The notes under the pieces are model-generated. The model was not told where the DNA came from. It saw only the letters and a list, made by a program, of their open reading frames with translations, and made no database searches. The position numbers and the translations under genes were made by a program. Below, piece after piece: positions 18,131 through 28,835 of a stretch of 64,000 bases of DNA (position 1 is the stretch's first letter; every line of letters begins with the position of its first letter). The stretch lies in NCBI GenBank assembly GCA_027488115.1, contig JAIYCG010000012.1, positions 1-64,000 of the forward strand. Reading direction: 5' to 3'. Origin of the DNA: Comamonadaceae bacterium. Its GTDB lineage: Bacteria; Pseudomonadota; Gammaproteobacteria; Burkholderiales; Burkholderiaceae_C.

Positions 18131-19023
18131 TTCGCGCTCATGATCATGGCGCTGCCGATCACGGTCATGGCGCCGCCCCACCAAGCGCCAGCTGCTGGTT
18201 GTCTTTTGTAGACAATCCACAAGAGGGGCAGCAACACCACCGGGGCAATCGACGAGAAGATGGCCACCAAGTTGGCTTGACCTGTCTTCAATGCTTGCAG
18301 AATCAAAGTCATTCCGATCACCATAGACACTGTGGCACTCAAGGCGGTGTTGAGCAAACTTTTCCAATTGAGCGGGTTCTTCAATTGAGACAAGCCCAAG
18401 CCAAACCACAACAACAAAAGATGAGCACCAAAGCTGGCTGTGGCGCGCACTGCTGATGCAGACACCGCATCGATGCCAGTACTCATCAAAGGTTTCATCA
18501 TCAGGGTGGCAACAGCTTGGCCCAAAGCCGCCAAGAGTCCCATCGCCACGCCCATCCAAAGCGTGCCACGGGTATTCTCCCAAACGTGAGTTTCCTCTTC
18601 ACGTCGGCCCCACAAAGTGGCCACCATGACGCCCGACACCAAAACGCTGCTGCCCATGAGCGTCCAGCCCCACAGGGATTCACCCAAGAACAACCAAGCG
18701 AATAAAGCAGAAAAAAGCGCGTGGGTCGCAAACAAAACACCCGAGCGCCTTGGCCCGAGCCTGTTCATGCAAACGAACAAAGCCGTATCGCCCACCAAGA
18801 TACCGATCCAACTGGAAACAGAAAGCCATGCGATGCTTTCAAAGCTGAGCTCAGGCCAACGACCCACATAAATGGCAGCAATCCACAACAAGCACATGGC
18901 AAAAAACAAACGCCATCGCGTGAATGCAAACGCCCCCATTTGAGAGGCGGCATTGGCAGAGAACAAAGCACCAATGGCCCAACAGCCTGAGGCCATTGCA
19001 GCCAACAGCTCAGGCGCCAGCAT
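18124..19023 (-). CDS. EamA-family (DMT) transporter
   Basis: This 299-residue inner-membrane protein has about ten hydrophobic segments in two similar halves, the EamA/drug-metabolite-transporter layout. The substrate cannot be predicted. It starts one base inside the pmbA stop (TAATG), so it is translationally coupled to pmbA. Its final codons (KI-stop) lie in the arm of the long inverted repeat, so the original C-terminus may have been slightly changed when the repeat arrived. Confidence 0.88.
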   Translation of the reverse strand: MLAPELLAAMASGCWAIGALFSANAASQMGAFAFTRWRLFFAMCLLWIAAIYVGRWPELSFESIAWLSVSSWIGILVGDTALFVCMNRLGPRRSGVLFATHALFSALFAWLFLGESLWGWTLMGSSVLVSGVMVATLWGRREEETHVWENTRGTLWMGVAMGLLAALGQAVATLMMKPLMSTGIDAVSASAVRATASFGAHLLLLWFGLGLSQLKNPLNWKSLLNTALSATVSMVIGMTLILQALKTGQANLVAIFSSIAPVVLLPLLWIVYKRQPAAGAWWGGAMTVIGSAMIMSAKI

Positions 19024-20435
19024 TAAGAGCCTGCTATCTTCATCCGATTGACCAACACCGAGCCAATGGTTTTGGCACCATAGTTGTAGGCATCTGAGCC
19101 CACGGCCTCAATGCCTTTGAACATGGTTTTCAAATTGCCGGCAATGGTGATTTCGTGCACAGGAAAAGCAATTTCACCGTTCTCGACCCAGAAGCCAGAA
19201 GCACCGCGAGAATAGTCGCCAGTGACGTAATTCACGCCCTGCCCCATGAGTTCAATCACGAACAAACCTGTGCCCAATTTTTGCAGCATGGCTTGGAGGT
19301 CATCGCTAGAGCGCGTCAACTTGGAAGACATGATCAAGTTGTGCGAACCGCCAGCATTGCCCGTGGTTTTCATGCCCAATTTGCGTGCCGAATAACTGCT
19401 TAAGAAATAGCCTTCGACGCGACCACCCGACACCACTTTGCGTTTCAATCCGCGCACGCCTTCGTCGTCAAAAGGCGAACTGCCTTTGCCACGCAACACA
19501 TGGGGGTCTTCAGAAATATCAATGTGTTTGGGGAAAACTTGCTTGCCCATGGAGTCCAACAAGAAGCTGCTCTTGCGATACAAAGATCCGCCACTCACAG
19601 CTTGAACAAATCCACCCAACAAGCCAGCAGCCAAAGGGGATTCAAACAAAACAGGACATTCTGTGGTGGGTATTTTGCGGCTGCCCAAACGACTTAACGC
19701 ACGCTCAGCGGCATAGCGACCTACCGCTTCAGGCGAGGCCATTTGGTCGGCAGCGCGCATGGAGGTATACCAAGCGTCTCGCTGCATTTCTGCATTCTTA
19801 CCAGGCATGGAAGCAATGGGCGCCACTGACATGCTGTGTCTAGAACTGGCATAACCTCCTCGGAAACCGTGGGTGTGTGCACTGAAGAAATGACTTTGTT
19901 GTGCAGACACCCCAGCACCTTCGCTGTTGGTAATGCGTCGACTGGTTTGAAGAGCTGCAGCCTCGCAAGTCAGTGCCAATTTGGCGGCCTCTTCGCTGTT
20001 GATGGCCCATGGGTGGAACAAGTCCAACTCAGGCTGAACCTTGGCAATGTCATCTTCATCGGGCAGTCCAGCAGTTGGATCCTCGGCCGTGAAGCGTGCA
20101 ATGTCGAAAGCAGCTTGAACAGTTTGCCGAATTGCCGCATCCGAAAAATCAGAGGTGCTGGCGTTGCCACGCTGATGTCCCACATAGACCGTCACACCCA
20201 AGGACTTGTCCCGATTGCGTTCGACCGTTTCCAATTCGCCTTTGCGCACACTCACACTCAGCCCACATCCCTCAGAAGCTTCAGCGCCGGCATCGGTGGC
20301 ACCGATCTTTTTAGCGTGTTTCAAGGCAGAATCGACCAATCCTTCAAAAAAGTCGCGGCTATAGCTGAAACCGTCATGCGCGTGATGGGACTTGGAAGGG
20401 GCCTTGGCAGTCTGAGGCTTGGATTTTTTGTTCAT
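19023..20435 (-). CDS. pmbA: Metalloprotease PmbA/TldE
   Basis: This roughly 470-residue protein is the PmbA (TldE) half of the TldD-TldE protease, which in enterobacteria matures microcin B17 and degrades the antitoxin CcdA. The zinc-binding HExxxH motif belongs to TldD, not to this subunit, and is indeed absent. Family segments SVRKGELETVERNRDKSLGV and TTGNAGGSHNLIM are visible. The ATG at 20435 is favoured over a TTG six codons upstream. The N-terminus is Lys/Ser/Ala-rich and probably disordered. No tldD gene is in the window. Confidence 0.93.
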   Translation of the reverse strand: MNKKSKPQTAKAPSKSHHAHDGFSYSRDFFEGLVDSALKHAKKIGATDAGAEASEGCGLSVSVRKGELETVERNRDKSLGVTVYVGHQRGNASTSDFSDAAIRQTVQAAFDIARFTAEDPTAGLPDEDDIAKVQPELDLFHPWAINSEEAAKLALTCEAAALQTSRRITNSEGAGVSAQQSHFFSAHTHGFRGGYASSRHSMSVAPIASMPGKNAEMQRDAWYTSMRAADQMASPEAVGRYAAERALSRLGSRKIPTTECPVLFESPLAAGLLGGFVQAVSGGSLYRKSSFLLDSMGKQVFPKHIDISEDPHVLRGKGSSPFDDEGVRGLKRKVVSGGRVEGYFLSSYSARKLGMKTTGNAGGSHNLIMSSKLTRSSDDLQAMLQKLGTGLFVIELMGQGVNYVTGDYSRGASGFWVENGEIAFPVHEITIAGNLKTMFKGIEAVGSDAYNYGAKTIGSVLVNRMKIAGS

Positions 20436-20527
20436 TTGCGTCGAATTCGTCAAAACAGTCGATTATTTAAAATTCACAGTGACGGCTATGATACTTGCCG
20501 TCCCGCCAAAAAGGCTTAAGAGCTCAC

Positions 20528-21205
20528 ATGTCCCGTAAATTCAAAAAAGGTTATTTCGTTCAAGGTCAATTTGTTGCCGAAGGCAGCGAACTCGATCTCG
20601 AACTCAAACGCGAGCTGAAAGGTGGCGACGAACCCAGCCGCACGGACCTGAAAAAAGAGAGTGACGAGCTTCAAAAGCTAGGTGAGAGTTTATTGGATTT
20701 GCGCCCTGATCTCATGGCCAAAGTTGATCTGCCGGAAAAGCTGGTCGATGCTGTAGCCGATGCCAAACGCATCAGCAACTTTGAAGGCAAACGTCGGCAG
20801 ATGCAATTCATCGGCAAGCTCATGCGCAAGTTAGACGACGATGTCATTGAAAGCGTCAAGGCCGCTTTGCTTCAACAAACTCAGGGGTCGGCTCAAGAAA
20901 CCTTGCAACTTCATTTGGCAGAACAATGGCGCGACCGACTGATCAGCGATGACGATGCCTGTGGCGAGTGGTTAAAAAATTTCCCTGAGACCGACAGTCA
21001 ACAACTGCGCGCACTGATTCGCCAAGCTCGCAAAGATGCGCCTGCCATTTCTGCCGCCAGCGTCTCCCAAGGTTTGGCCCCCAGACAAAGTCGCGCTTAC
21101 CGAGAAATTTTTCAGTTGGTGCGTGCAGAAATGAGCACCGCCTCGCAAGCCAGTTCCTCCAACTCTACTGGCCATTCCAACGACGCCATCGACGAAGAAC
21201 ATTGA
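20528..21205 (+). CDS. darP: Ribosome-associated protein DarP (YjgA, DUF615)
   Basis: This 225-residue protein belongs to the DUF615/YjgA family, which associates with late 50S assembly intermediates. Conserved features include LKKESDELQKLGESLLDL and RRQMQFIGKLMRKLD in the middle. The C-terminal 30 residues are Ser/Asn-rich and non-conserved. The gene is divergent from pmbA, the usual arrangement in proteobacteria. The ATG at 20528 matches the family start. Confidence 0.9.
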   Translation: MSRKFKKGYFVQGQFVAEGSELDLELKRELKGGDEPSRTDLKKESDELQKLGESLLDLRPDLMAKVDLPEKLVDAVADAKRISNFEGKRRQMQFIGKLMRKLDDDVIESVKAALLQQTQGSAQETLQLHLAEQWRDRLISDDDACGEWLKNFPETDSQQLRALIRQARKDAPAISAASVSQGLAPRQSRAYREIFQLVRAEMSTASQASSSNSTGHSNDAIDEEH

Positions 21206-21214
21206 GCATTCATC

Positions 21215-21832
21215 ATGACGCTATCACAAGAGAATTCGAACACCCAACATGAGCTCGTCAAAATTGGCATTGTCTCAATCAGTGACCGTGCCAGCACGGG
21301 TGTATACGAAGACAAAGGGCTGCCTGCGCTTCAATCTTGGTTAAGCACTGCCTTGAAAAACCCTTTGCAATTCGAACCCCGACTGATACCTGACGAAAAA
21401 GAACGCATTAGCGCCACGCTCATTGAACTGGTTGATGTCGGTTGCAGTTTGGTCCTCACCACAGGTGGCACCGGCCCTGCCATCAGAGATGTCACACCCG
21501 AAGCAACGCTGGCTGTCGCCGACAAAGAAATGCCGGGCTTTGGCGAACAAATGCGTCAGATCAGTTTAAAGTTTGTGCCTACCGCTATCCTGTCAAGGCA
21601 AGTGGCCGTGATACGCGCTCAAAGCTTGATCATCAATTTACCCGGTCAACCCAAATCAATTGCAGAGACTTTAGAAGGCTTGAAAGACGCTCAAGGACAA
21701 AGTGTGGTGCATGGCATTTTTGCTGCTGTGCCCTACTGCATTGATTTGATCGGTGGCCCTTATTTGGAAACACACGATGAGGTGTGCAAATCATTTAGAC
21801 CTAAAAATGCCATTCGTGCACCTCGCGTGTAA
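21215..21832 (+). CDS. mog: Molybdopterin adenylyltransferase
   Basis: This 205-residue protein adenylylates molybdopterin before molybdate insertion. The MoCF-binding motif LTTGGTGPAIRDVTPEAT lies at about residues 80-97, and IGIVSISDRAS near the N-terminus is typical. It starts 9 nt after darP on the same strand. MogA is favoured over MoaB by length and by the RDVTPEA signature. Confidence 0.93.
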   Translation: MTLSQENSNTQHELVKIGIVSISDRASTGVYEDKGLPALQSWLSTALKNPLQFEPRLIPDEKERISATLIELVDVGCSLVLTTGGTGPAIRDVTPEATLAVADKEMPGFGEQMRQISLKFVPTAILSRQVAVIRAQSLIINLPGQPKSIAETLEGLKDAQGQSVVHGIFAAVPYCIDLIGGPYLETHDEVCKSFRPKNAIRAPRV

Positions 21833-21873
21833 AGACGGAACCGGCGATCAGTTCATACAAGGTCAGTTGGCCA

Positions 21874-22653
21874 TTATTTGCCAACCAGTTGATTGAGTTT
21901 GTCAGCCTCAAAGCTTTCTCGCTTGGCAGCGTGGCCAGGCATTTCAATGCCATGCGGCTGTCCCTGATTGGCATTCATTTTTTCTAGCGCTTGCCAGAGC
22001 ATGGCAATCTGCTGCTCTTGACTTGAAGCGTTGTCAATCAAACCGCGCATGGCTTGCGACAAAGGGTCGTCGTTTTGCGTGACACCGTAGGCTGAGAAAC
22101 CCATTTTGGAAGCTGTTGCTTCACGCTGCACGTCGGCCTCTTCTTGAATGATGCGTGCAGGGTTCCCTACTGCCGTAGCGCCAGCGGGAACAGGCTTGGT
22201 GACCACCGCATTAGAGCCCACCTTGGCGCCATCTCCCACCGTGAAACCACCTAGTACTTTGGCACCCGCTCCGATGACGACGTCTTGGCCCAGAGTGGGA
22301 TGGCGCTTGGCACCTTTGTACAAAGAAGTACCGCCCAATGTAACCCCATGATAGATGGTGCAACCATCACCAATTTCAGCTGTTTCACCAATCACAATGC
22401 CCATGCCGTGATCAAAGAAAACTCGCTCACCCAGCTTCGCGCCAGGATGAATTTCTATGCCTGTGACCCAGCGTGAAAAGTTGGAGATGAAGCGGGCCAA
22501 CCACTTGAACCCAGCACGCCAGCACCCATGAGCCCAACGGTGCATGACCACGGCGTGCAGTCCTGGATAGCATGTCAAAACCTCCCAAGCTGTGCGAGCA
22601 GCAGGGTCACGGTCGAGGATGCATTGAATGTCGGAATGAATGCGTGCAAACAT
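21874..22653 (-). CDS. cysE: Serine O-acetyltransferase
   Basis: This 259-residue enzyme makes O-acetylserine from serine and acetyl-CoA, the first step of cysteine synthesis. The left-handed beta-helix hexapeptide region spans about residues 60-175 and contains [18 protein letters not shown] with the catalytic DH pair. The C-terminal 80 residues beyond the helix are longer than usual and not recognisable, except that family C-termini normally dock cysteine synthase. It is on the same strand as trmJ, 24 nt downstream. Confidence 0.93.
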   Translation of the reverse strand: MFARIHSDIQCILDRDPAARTAWEVLTCYPGLHAVVMHRWAHGCWRAGFKWLARFISNFSRWVTGIEIHPGAKLGERVFFDHGMGIVIGETAEIGDGCTIYHGVTLGGTSLYKGAKRHPTLGQDVVIGAGAKVLGGFTVGDGAKVGSNAVVTKPVPAGATAVGNPARIIQEEADVQREATASKMGFSAYGVTQNDDPLSQAMRGLIDNASSQEQQIAMLWQALEKMNANQGQPHGIEMPGHAAKRESFEADKLNQLVGK

Positions 22654-22677
22654 AAGCTTTTGTCTAAGTCGCTTAGT

Positions 22678-23460
22678 CTACCTTTTTGCTTGAGCCGTTT
22701 CGATCATGGCTTTAGCAACACCTCTGAGAATATGGATTTCTTCGGGTGTGAGGTTCGCACGATTGAACAATTGATTCAATCGCGGCATGAGTTTTTTCGG
22801 CGCCTCTGGATCCAAAAAGCCAATTTCAATCAAGGCTTTTTCAAGATGGCCAAGCAGTCCCGCAACTTGAGCCGCATCTGCCAAAGGCGATTCTGGAAAG
22901 CTTGCGGCAACGGGAAACCCTCCCAAGGCCAGCCGCCATTCATAGGCAATCAGTTGAATGGCCGCTGCCAAATTCAAGGAACCAAATTCCGGATGGGTGG
23001 GAATCGACAAGGCCACATGGCACTTGTAGACGTCTTCGTTCTTCATGCCAAAACGTTCAGAACCAAATAAAAAGCCTATAGAAGCAATAGATTCTTGCGG
23101 CTGAGCTTCACCAAGTTTTTCAATCTCTTTAAAAGACTTTGCTTGCGACTTACCCAGCACCCAATCAAAGTGCTCTCGTGGTGACCTTGTAGGGGGTCCA
23201 AAATCTCTTGGCGTCATGGCGGTGGCACACACATGAGAGATGCCTTCAAAAGCTTCCTCCAAGGTGTCCACAATGCGGGTCTTGTCCAGAACATCGTTGG
23301 CACCACTTGCCCTTTGGATGGTTTCCTCCTTGCGCAAGACATTGGCATAGCGGGGGGCCACCAACACCATTTCATCAAATCCCATGACCTTCAAAGCACG
23401 GGCGGCCGCACCCACATTGCCTGGGTGACTGGTTTCAATCAAAATAAATCGTGTTCGCAT
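22678..23460 (-). CDS. trmJ: tRNA (cytidine/uridine-2'-O)-methyltransferase TrmJ
   Basis: This 260-residue SPOUT-fold enzyme methylates the ribose at position 32 in the anticodon loop of some tRNAs. The N-terminus TRFILIETSHPGNVGAAARA is the family signature. The SAM-knot motifs FLFGSERFGMKNEDV and LSIPTHPEFGSLNLAAAIQL are also present. The ATG at 23460 (MRTRF) is chosen over one three codons upstream because relatives start there. It is divergent from suhB. Confidence 0.92.
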   Translation of the reverse strand: MRTRFILIETSHPGNVGAAARALKVMGFDEMVLVAPRYANVLRKEETIQRASGANDVLDKTRIVDTLEEAFEGISHVCATAMTPRDFGPPTRSPREHFDWVLGKSQAKSFKEIEKLGEAQPQESIASIGFLFGSERFGMKNEDVYKCHVALSIPTHPEFGSLNLAAAIQLIAYEWRLALGGFPVAASFPESPLADAAQVAGLLGHLEKALIEIGFLDPEAPKKLMPRLNQLFNRANLTPEEIHILRGVAKAMIETAQAKR

Positions 23461-23601
23461 AGGCGACATTGTCCCAGACCGTGTCGCTCAAAATGACCAA
23501 AAACCGGCCCAACGGGTTCAGAGCCCCCTGATTTCATGGGAAAATGCCGCATTCGTTTCTGTCATCGCACAGGGCGCCCTTGTTTTTGCTCTTAAAAATT
23601 C

Positions 23602-24501
23602 ATGTCGACCAATCTCCACCCCATGCTCAACGTAGCCGTCAAGGCTGCACGCGCCGCCGGCGCCATCATCAATCGCGCTGCCTTGGATGTGGAGGCTGTT
23701 CGAATTTCGCAAAAACAAGTGAATGACTTTGTGACCGAAGTCGACTTGGCCAGCGAAAACACCATCATTGAAACACTGCTGACAGCCTACCCGCATCACG
23801 GCATCTTGGCCGAAGAGTCTGGCAAAACACACGGCAACCCTGATGCCGATCACGTCTGGATCATCGACCCCCTCGACGGCACCACCAACTTCATTCACGG
23901 CTTTCCTGTTTACTGCGTCAGCATTGCGCTGGCTGTCAATGGCAAAGTCGAACAAGCTGTGGTTTACGATCCCTCGCGCAACGATTTGTTCACAGCCACC
24001 AAAGGCCGTGGCGCCTACATGAACGATCGCCGCTTGCGCACCAGCAAGCGCACTCAAATGCACGAGTGCCTTATCTCTACAGGCTTCCCTTTCCGCCCCG
24101 GTGACAACTTCAACCAGTATTTGCGGATGATGGGCGATGTGATGCAGCGCACTGCGGGCTTGCGCCGCCCTGGTGCTGCCGCTTTGGACTTGGCCTACGT
24201 GGCCGCAGGTTTCACAGATGCTTTCTTTGAAACGGGTCTGCAAATTTGGGATGTTGCAGCGGGCTCATTGCTGGTCACAGAAGCGGGCGGTTTGGTGGGC
24301 AACTTCACTGGCGAAGCCGACTTCTTGGAGCAAAAAGAATGTTTGGCCGGCACACCCAAAATTTACGGACAACTGGTGCCTATCCTCAGCAAGTACAGCA
24401 AATTTGCCAGTGCTGGCGAAAAAGCCTCTGTGCGCACCGCCGATGCCAAAGATACAGAGGCATCACAGGCACGCCCAGACTCAACGGATAGCCCCTTCTA
24501 A
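23602..24501 (+). CDS. suhB: Inositol-1-monophosphatase family protein SuhB
   Basis: This 299-residue phosphatase-fold protein shows the metal-binding motifs ILAEESG (about residues 71-77) and [13 protein letters not shown] (about 91-103), and the C-terminal [15 protein letters not shown]. SuhB hydrolyses inositol phosphates in vitro and, in E. coli, is also part of rRNA antitermination complexes. The last 30 residues are Ala/Ser/Asp-rich and non-conserved. It is the first gene of a tight plus-strand operon and ends 3 nt before mutS. Confidence 0.94.
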   Translation: MSTNLHPMLNVAVKAARAAGAIINRAALDVEAVRISQKQVNDFVTEVDLASENTIIETLLTAYPHHGILAEESGKTHGNPDADHVWIIDPLDGTTNFIHGFPVYCVSIALAVNGKVEQAVVYDPSRNDLFTATKGRGAYMNDRRLRTSKRTQMHECLISTGFPFRPGDNFNQYLRMMGDVMQRTAGLRRPGAAALDLAYVAAGFTDAFFETGLQIWDVAAGSLLVTEAGGLVGNFTGEADFLEQKECLAGTPKIYGQLVPILSKYSKFASAGEKASVRTADAKDTEASQARPDSTDSPF

Positions 24502-24504
24502 GCC

Positions 24505-27165
24505 ATGACTGAAGCGCTCGACCTGAGTGCCCACACGCCCATGATGCAGCAGTATCTGCGCATCAAGGCGGAGTTCCCTGACACCCTGGTTTTTTACCGA
24601 ATGGGTGACTTTTACGAAATGTTCTTTGAAGATGCCGAACGTGCTGCCGGCCTCATGGACATCACCCTCACCCACCGCGGCCAAACAGCTGGCAAACCCA
24701 TTGCCATGGCGGGTGTACCGTTTCATTCCGTCGAAAACTATCTGGCCAAGCTCATCAAGCTGGGTGAGTCGGTGGCCATTTGCGAACAAGTGGGAGATGT
24801 GGCCACCAGCAAAGGACCTGTCGAGCGCAAAGTGGTTCGAGTTGTGACACCTGGCACCCTCACCGACAGCGAATTGTTGTCTGACAAAAGCGAAGCCATT
24901 TTGTTGTCATTGCACATTGCACCTCGCAATGCGTGTGGCTTGTCTTGGCTCAGCGTCACACAAGGTGTATTGCATTTGGCCGAATGTTCGCACGACGAAT
25001 TGACCGATTGGCTAGAGCGCATTTCGCCCAGCGAATTGCTGGTCAGTGCCAGCATCACGCCCAAATGGGAACAGCAACTTCAGGCCCTGCGCTTGGGTCA
25101 ACGCGGCCTTCCGTTGTCGCTTACTTTGCGCCCTGACTTTCAATATGAAGCAGGCTTGGGTCACAACAAGCTCATCAAACAACTCAATGTGGCCAGCTTG
25201 GCTGCATGGGATGCCGACAAGCTAGGCCATGCACACGCAGCAGCTGGTGCCTTGTTGACTTATGCCGAGCACACGCAAGGCAGAGCACTGCCGCATGTGA
25301 CGCAACTCAAGGTACAAAAGGCCAACGACCTCATTGACTTGCCAACCAGTACAAGACGCAATCTTGAGCTAATACAAACATTGCGCGGCGATGACTCGCC
25401 CACCCTGTTCTCTTTGCTCGACACGTGCATGACAGGCATGGGTAGCCGTCAACTGAAACAGTGGCTGCTTAACCCACCCCGCGATCGACAAATTGCAGTG
25501 GAGCGCCTAGCCGCCACTGCCCAGTTGAACGATCAAAGCGCTTCAGCACAAAGCGGCGTCGCCATTTGGAGTCGCTTAAGAGAACAACTCAAAGGCGCCA
25601 GCGATGTGGAACGCATCACAGCGCGCATTGCACTCAGACAAGTTCGCCCGCGAGAATTGGTGGCACTCAAAAACGCACTCATCCGTTCGGCCAATTTAGC
25701 GCTTCACTTGCAAGAGACGCTAGGGCACCTGTCCCCCACCAAGTTGTTGCACGACATCCATTTCGATCTTCAGCCACCCACAGGGCTGACAGAAATATTG
25801 CAGCAAGCGCTCTTGGAAGAGCCGGCCAATTTGATTCGCGATGGTGGCGTGATGGCGCATGGCTTAGATGCTGAACTTGACGAACTTCGCGCCATTCAAA
25901 CCCATTGCGATGACTTTTTGCTTGAACTGGAAACGCGCGAAAAAGCACGCACTGGCATTTCAAATTTGCGCGTTCAGTTCAACAAGGTACATGGCTTTTA
26001 CATTGAAGTCACACAAGGTCAAATTGACAAAGTACCCGACGACTACCGGCGCCGTCAAACTTTAAAAAATGCCGAGCGCTTCATCACGCCTGAGCTCAAA
26101 GCATTTGAAGACAAAGCCTTGTCTGCGCAAGAACGCGCACTGGCCCGAGAAAAATATTTGTACGAGGTCTTGCTCGATCAACTGCAAAACCACATTCAAG
26201 CGCTGACCAAATTGGCGCAAGCCATGGCGCAATTGGATGCTTTATGCACACTCACCGAGCGTGCCACCACACTCAATTGGTGCACGCCGCAGTTTACCAA
26301 AGAGCCCTGCATTGAAATCAGACAAGGCCGTCACCCTGTGGTGGAAGCGCGCCTGGCAGAGATATCTGGCGGGAGCTTCATCGCCAACGATTGCCTTATG
26401 AACAGCAAGCAACGCCTGCAAATCATCACCGGCCCCAACATGGGCGGCAAGTCCACTTACATGCGTCAAGTGGCATTGATTGTGCTTTTAGCCAGCATCG
26501 GCAGTCAAGTGCCCGCCAGCAGTTGCAGGCTGGGTCCCATTGACGCCATTCACACACGCATCGGCGCCGCCGATGACTTGGCCAATGCCCAATCAACTTT
26601 CATGCTGGAGATGACCGAAGCCGCTCAAATTTTGCACAGTGCCACACCTTTGTCCTTGGTTCTCATGGACGAAATTGGCCGCGGTACCTCCACATTTGAT
26701 GGCTTGGCCTTGGCCAGTGGCATTGCCACGCATTTGCATGACAAAACTCAAGCCTTCTCATTGTTTGCCACACACTACTTCGAACTCACCGAGTTTCCAG
26801 CCACTCACCATGCCGCCTTGAACATGCATGTAGGCGCCACAGAGTTGGGCAATGACATTGTGTTTTTGCATGAGCTCCAAGCAGGGCCAGCTAGCAAGAG
26901 TTATGGCGTCCAAGTTGCAAGGTTGGCTGGCATGCCCACAGCTGTTTTGAACCATGCGCGACACACCTTGACGGCATTGGAGGCTGGCGCCAACGAAAAC
27001 CGCAAACAGGTCGATCTGTTTGCACCGCCACCGGCATCAGAAATCGCTGGCCCATCTGCCCTAGAAGCCGCCTTGAATCAAATCGATCCCGATGCGCTCA
27101 GTCCTCGTGAAGCTTTAGAAGCCCTGTACAGTTTGCAGCGCGTCTTGAAACGTTCTGAAAATTAA
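24505..27165 (+). CDS. mutS: DNA mismatch repair protein MutS
   Basis: This 886-residue ATPase recognises mismatches and recruits MutL. The mismatch-contacting motif GDFYEMF (Phe wedge and Glu) lies at about residues 33-39. The Walker [14 protein letters not shown] is at about 644-656, followed by Walker [17 protein letters not shown] and the THYFEL switch. Domain order and length match MutS1. The gene follows suhB by 3 nt and is followed by the Anbu gene after 22 nt. Confidence 0.98.
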   Translation: MTEALDLSAHTPMMQQYLRIKAEFPDTLVFYRMGDFYEMFFEDAERAAGLMDITLTHRGQTAGKPIAMAGVPFHSVENYLAKLIKLGESVAICEQVGDVATSKGPVERKVVRVVTPGTLTDSELLSDKSEAILLSLHIAPRNACGLSWLSVTQGVLHLAECSHDELTDWLERISPSELLVSASITPKWEQQLQALRLGQRGLPLSLTLRPDFQYEAGLGHNKLIKQLNVASLAAWDADKLGHAHAAAGALLTYAEHTQGRALPHVTQLKVQKANDLIDLPTSTRRNLELIQTLRGDDSPTLFSLLDTCMTGMGSRQLKQWLLNPPRDRQIAVERLAATAQLNDQSASAQSGVAIWSRLREQLKGASDVERITARIALRQVRPRELVALKNALIRSANLALHLQETLGHLSPTKLLHDIHFDLQPPTGLTEILQQALLEEPANLIRDGGVMAHGLDAELDELRAIQTHCDDFLLELETREKARTGISNLRVQFNKVHGFYIEVTQGQIDKVPDDYRRRQTLKNAERFITPELKAFEDKALSAQERALAREKYLYEVLLDQLQNHIQALTKLAQAMAQLDALCTLTERATTLNWCTPQFTKEPCIEIRQGRHPVVEARLAEISGGSFIANDCLMNSKQRLQIITGPNMGGKSTYMRQVALIVLLASIGSQVPASSCRLGPIDAIHTRIGAADDLANAQSTFMLEMTEAAQILHSATPLSLVLMDEIGRGTSTFDGLALASGIATHLHDKTQAFSLFATHYFELTEFPATHHAALNMHVGATELGNDIVFLHELQAGPASKSYGVQVARLAGMPTAVLNHARHTLTALEAGANENRKQVDLFAPPPASEIAGPSALEAALNQIDPDALSPREALEALYSLQRVLKRSEN

Positions 27166-27187
27166 CACCCCTCATCAAGGACATCTG

Positions 27188-28012
27188 ATGACTTATTGCG
27201 TTGCCATCAAAACCAGAGCCGGTCTGGTATTTTTATCCGACTCACGCACCAATGCCGGCCTGGACATGATCAGCACTTACCGAAAGATGATCATCTATGA
27301 AAAAAAGGGCGATCGTTTCATGGTCCTCCTCTCTGCTGGCAACTTAAGCATTTCTCAATCAGTGCGCGAAATGCTTCAGGTTGAAAAAATAGTCGACCAT
27401 CCCGATGCTGAACCGATCACCATCTGGAATGCCAAAAGCATGTTTGATGCGGCACGCGTCTTAGGATCTGCGGTCAGACATGTTCACGAGCGCGATGCCG
27501 CCGCTTTGAAAGCAGGTGGTGTTGACTTCAATGTCTCCATGATTTTTGGCGGGCAAATTAAAGGTGAAGGCATGCGCCTTTATCAAATTTACTCGCCTGG
27601 CAATTTCATTGAAGCTACCGCTGAAACTCCCTACTTCCAAATTGGTGAGTCCAAATACGGTAAGCCTGTATTGGACCGCGTCATCACCCCCCTCACCCCC
27701 CTAGATGAAGCAGCCAAGTGCGCATTGGTGTCCATGGACTCTACCCTGAAATCCAATTTATCCGTGGGCTTGCCACTTGACATGGTGGTGTATGAGGCCG
27801 ACAAGCTCGAAAGCGACCGCGTTGTTTGCGTCGATGAGCAAAATCCTTACTTCAACATGCTGCGCGATAACTGGGGCAAAAAACTCAGAGAGATGTTTGA
27901 CAGCCTAGAAGACCCGGTTTGGAACGGCGAGGCAACCGACATTCCACTCAAAAAATCTGGCAAGCATGCACCCTTGAAAAAGATTTCTACACCTGAAGAA
28001 AAATTAATTTGA
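27188..28012 (+). CDS. Anbu-type proteasome-like peptidase
   Basis: This 274-residue protein belongs to the Ntn-hydrolase fold of proteasome beta subunits, subgroup Anbu (ancestral beta subunit). The N-terminus MTYCVAIKTRAGLVFLSDSR places a threonine at position 2, which becomes the catalytic N-terminal residue after removal of Met. The following SDSRTNAGLDMISTYRK is diagnostic of Anbu. Anbu usually lies near an alpha-E protein, a transglutaminase-like gene and a circularly permuted ATP-grasp gene; none is here. Instead it sits between mutS and an alpha/beta hydrolase, overlapping the latter by 1 nt. Its substrate is unknown. Confidence 0.88.
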   Translation: MTYCVAIKTRAGLVFLSDSRTNAGLDMISTYRKMIIYEKKGDRFMVLLSAGNLSISQSVREMLQVEKIVDHPDAEPITIWNAKSMFDAARVLGSAVRHVHERDAAALKAGGVDFNVSMIFGGQIKGEGMRLYQIYSPGNFIEATAETPYFQIGESKYGKPVLDRVITPLTPLDEAAKCALVSMDSTLKSNLSVGLPLDMVVYEADKLESDRVVCVDEQNPYFNMLRDNWGKKLREMFDSLEDPVWNGEATDIPLKKSGKHAPLKKISTPEEKLI

Positions 28013-28818
28013 TGAACAACATCATTTTTTCTCACGGCAATGGTTTTCCTGCCAGCACTTATCGCAGTTTGAGCAATGAATTAACACGAAGAGGTTTCAA
28101 AGTCTCTTCCATTGAAAAGTTTGGCCACAATCCCCAATTTCCGGTCACCAGCAATTGGCCTTTCTTGGTCCAAGAACTTGCAGATTTTGCAAAACAAACT
28201 GCAGATGCCTCTGGCGAAAAGCCCTACCTGATTGGTCATTCACTGGGCGGACTTCTCAGCCTCATGTGCGCATCTAAGCACCCTCACTTGGCGGCTGGAG
28301 TGGTTCTTCTTGACTCACCCGTGGTGGGCGGCTGGAAAGCCAGCGCTCTCAATTTGGCGAAAAAGACAAACTGGATTGGCTCCGTCAGTCCCGGTCGCAT
28401 CAGCAAATCGCGTCGACAACACTGGGCCAACATCGAAGCGGTGATTGAACATTTTCAACACAAGCGTGCATTTGCACACTGGCATCCCGATGCACTGAGA
28501 GATTACGCGGAATTTGGCACGCGAGTCGAGAACGGCGAGCGTGTTTTAAGCTTTGACCGCACTGTTGAAACAGCCATTTACAACACTTTGCCGCACAACT
28601 TGTCTTCGATGCTGCAGCGACATCCGATCAAATGCAATGTGGCATTCATTGGCGGTACCCACTCACGGGAGATGCGCCTTGTGGGCACCGAATTAACTGA
28701 CAAGGTTTCCAAAGGCAGAGTGATGTGGCTCGATGGCTCTCACTTGTTTCCCATGGAAAAACCAATTGCAACAGCGGCAGCCGTAGAAGCGGCATTGCGA
28801 AATATGGGCGCGCTTTAA
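28012..28818 (+). CDS. Alpha/beta hydrolase
   Basis: This 268-residue alpha/beta-hydrolase has an oxyanion-loop segment FSHGNGFPAST near residue 7 and the nucleophile elbow LIGHSLGGLLSL around residue 78. The C-terminal GSHLFPMEKP supplies the likely catalytic His. The start overlaps the Anbu stop (TGATG), so the two genes are translationally coupled. The substrate is not known; lipase or esterase activity is only a general expectation of the fold. Confidence 0.85.
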   Translation: MNNIIFSHGNGFPASTYRSLSNELTRRGFKVSSIEKFGHNPQFPVTSNWPFLVQELADFAKQTADASGEKPYLIGHSLGGLLSLMCASKHPHLAAGVVLLDSPVVGGWKASALNLAKKTNWIGSVSPGRISKSRRQHWANIEAVIEHFQHKRAFAHWHPDALRDYAEFGTRVENGERVLSFDRTVETAIYNTLPHNLSSMLQRHPIKCNVAFIGGTHSREMRLVGTELTDKVSKGRVMWLDGSHLFPMEKPIATAAAVEAALRNMGAL

Positions 28819-28835
28819 AAGCTTTCAAGGCACTT

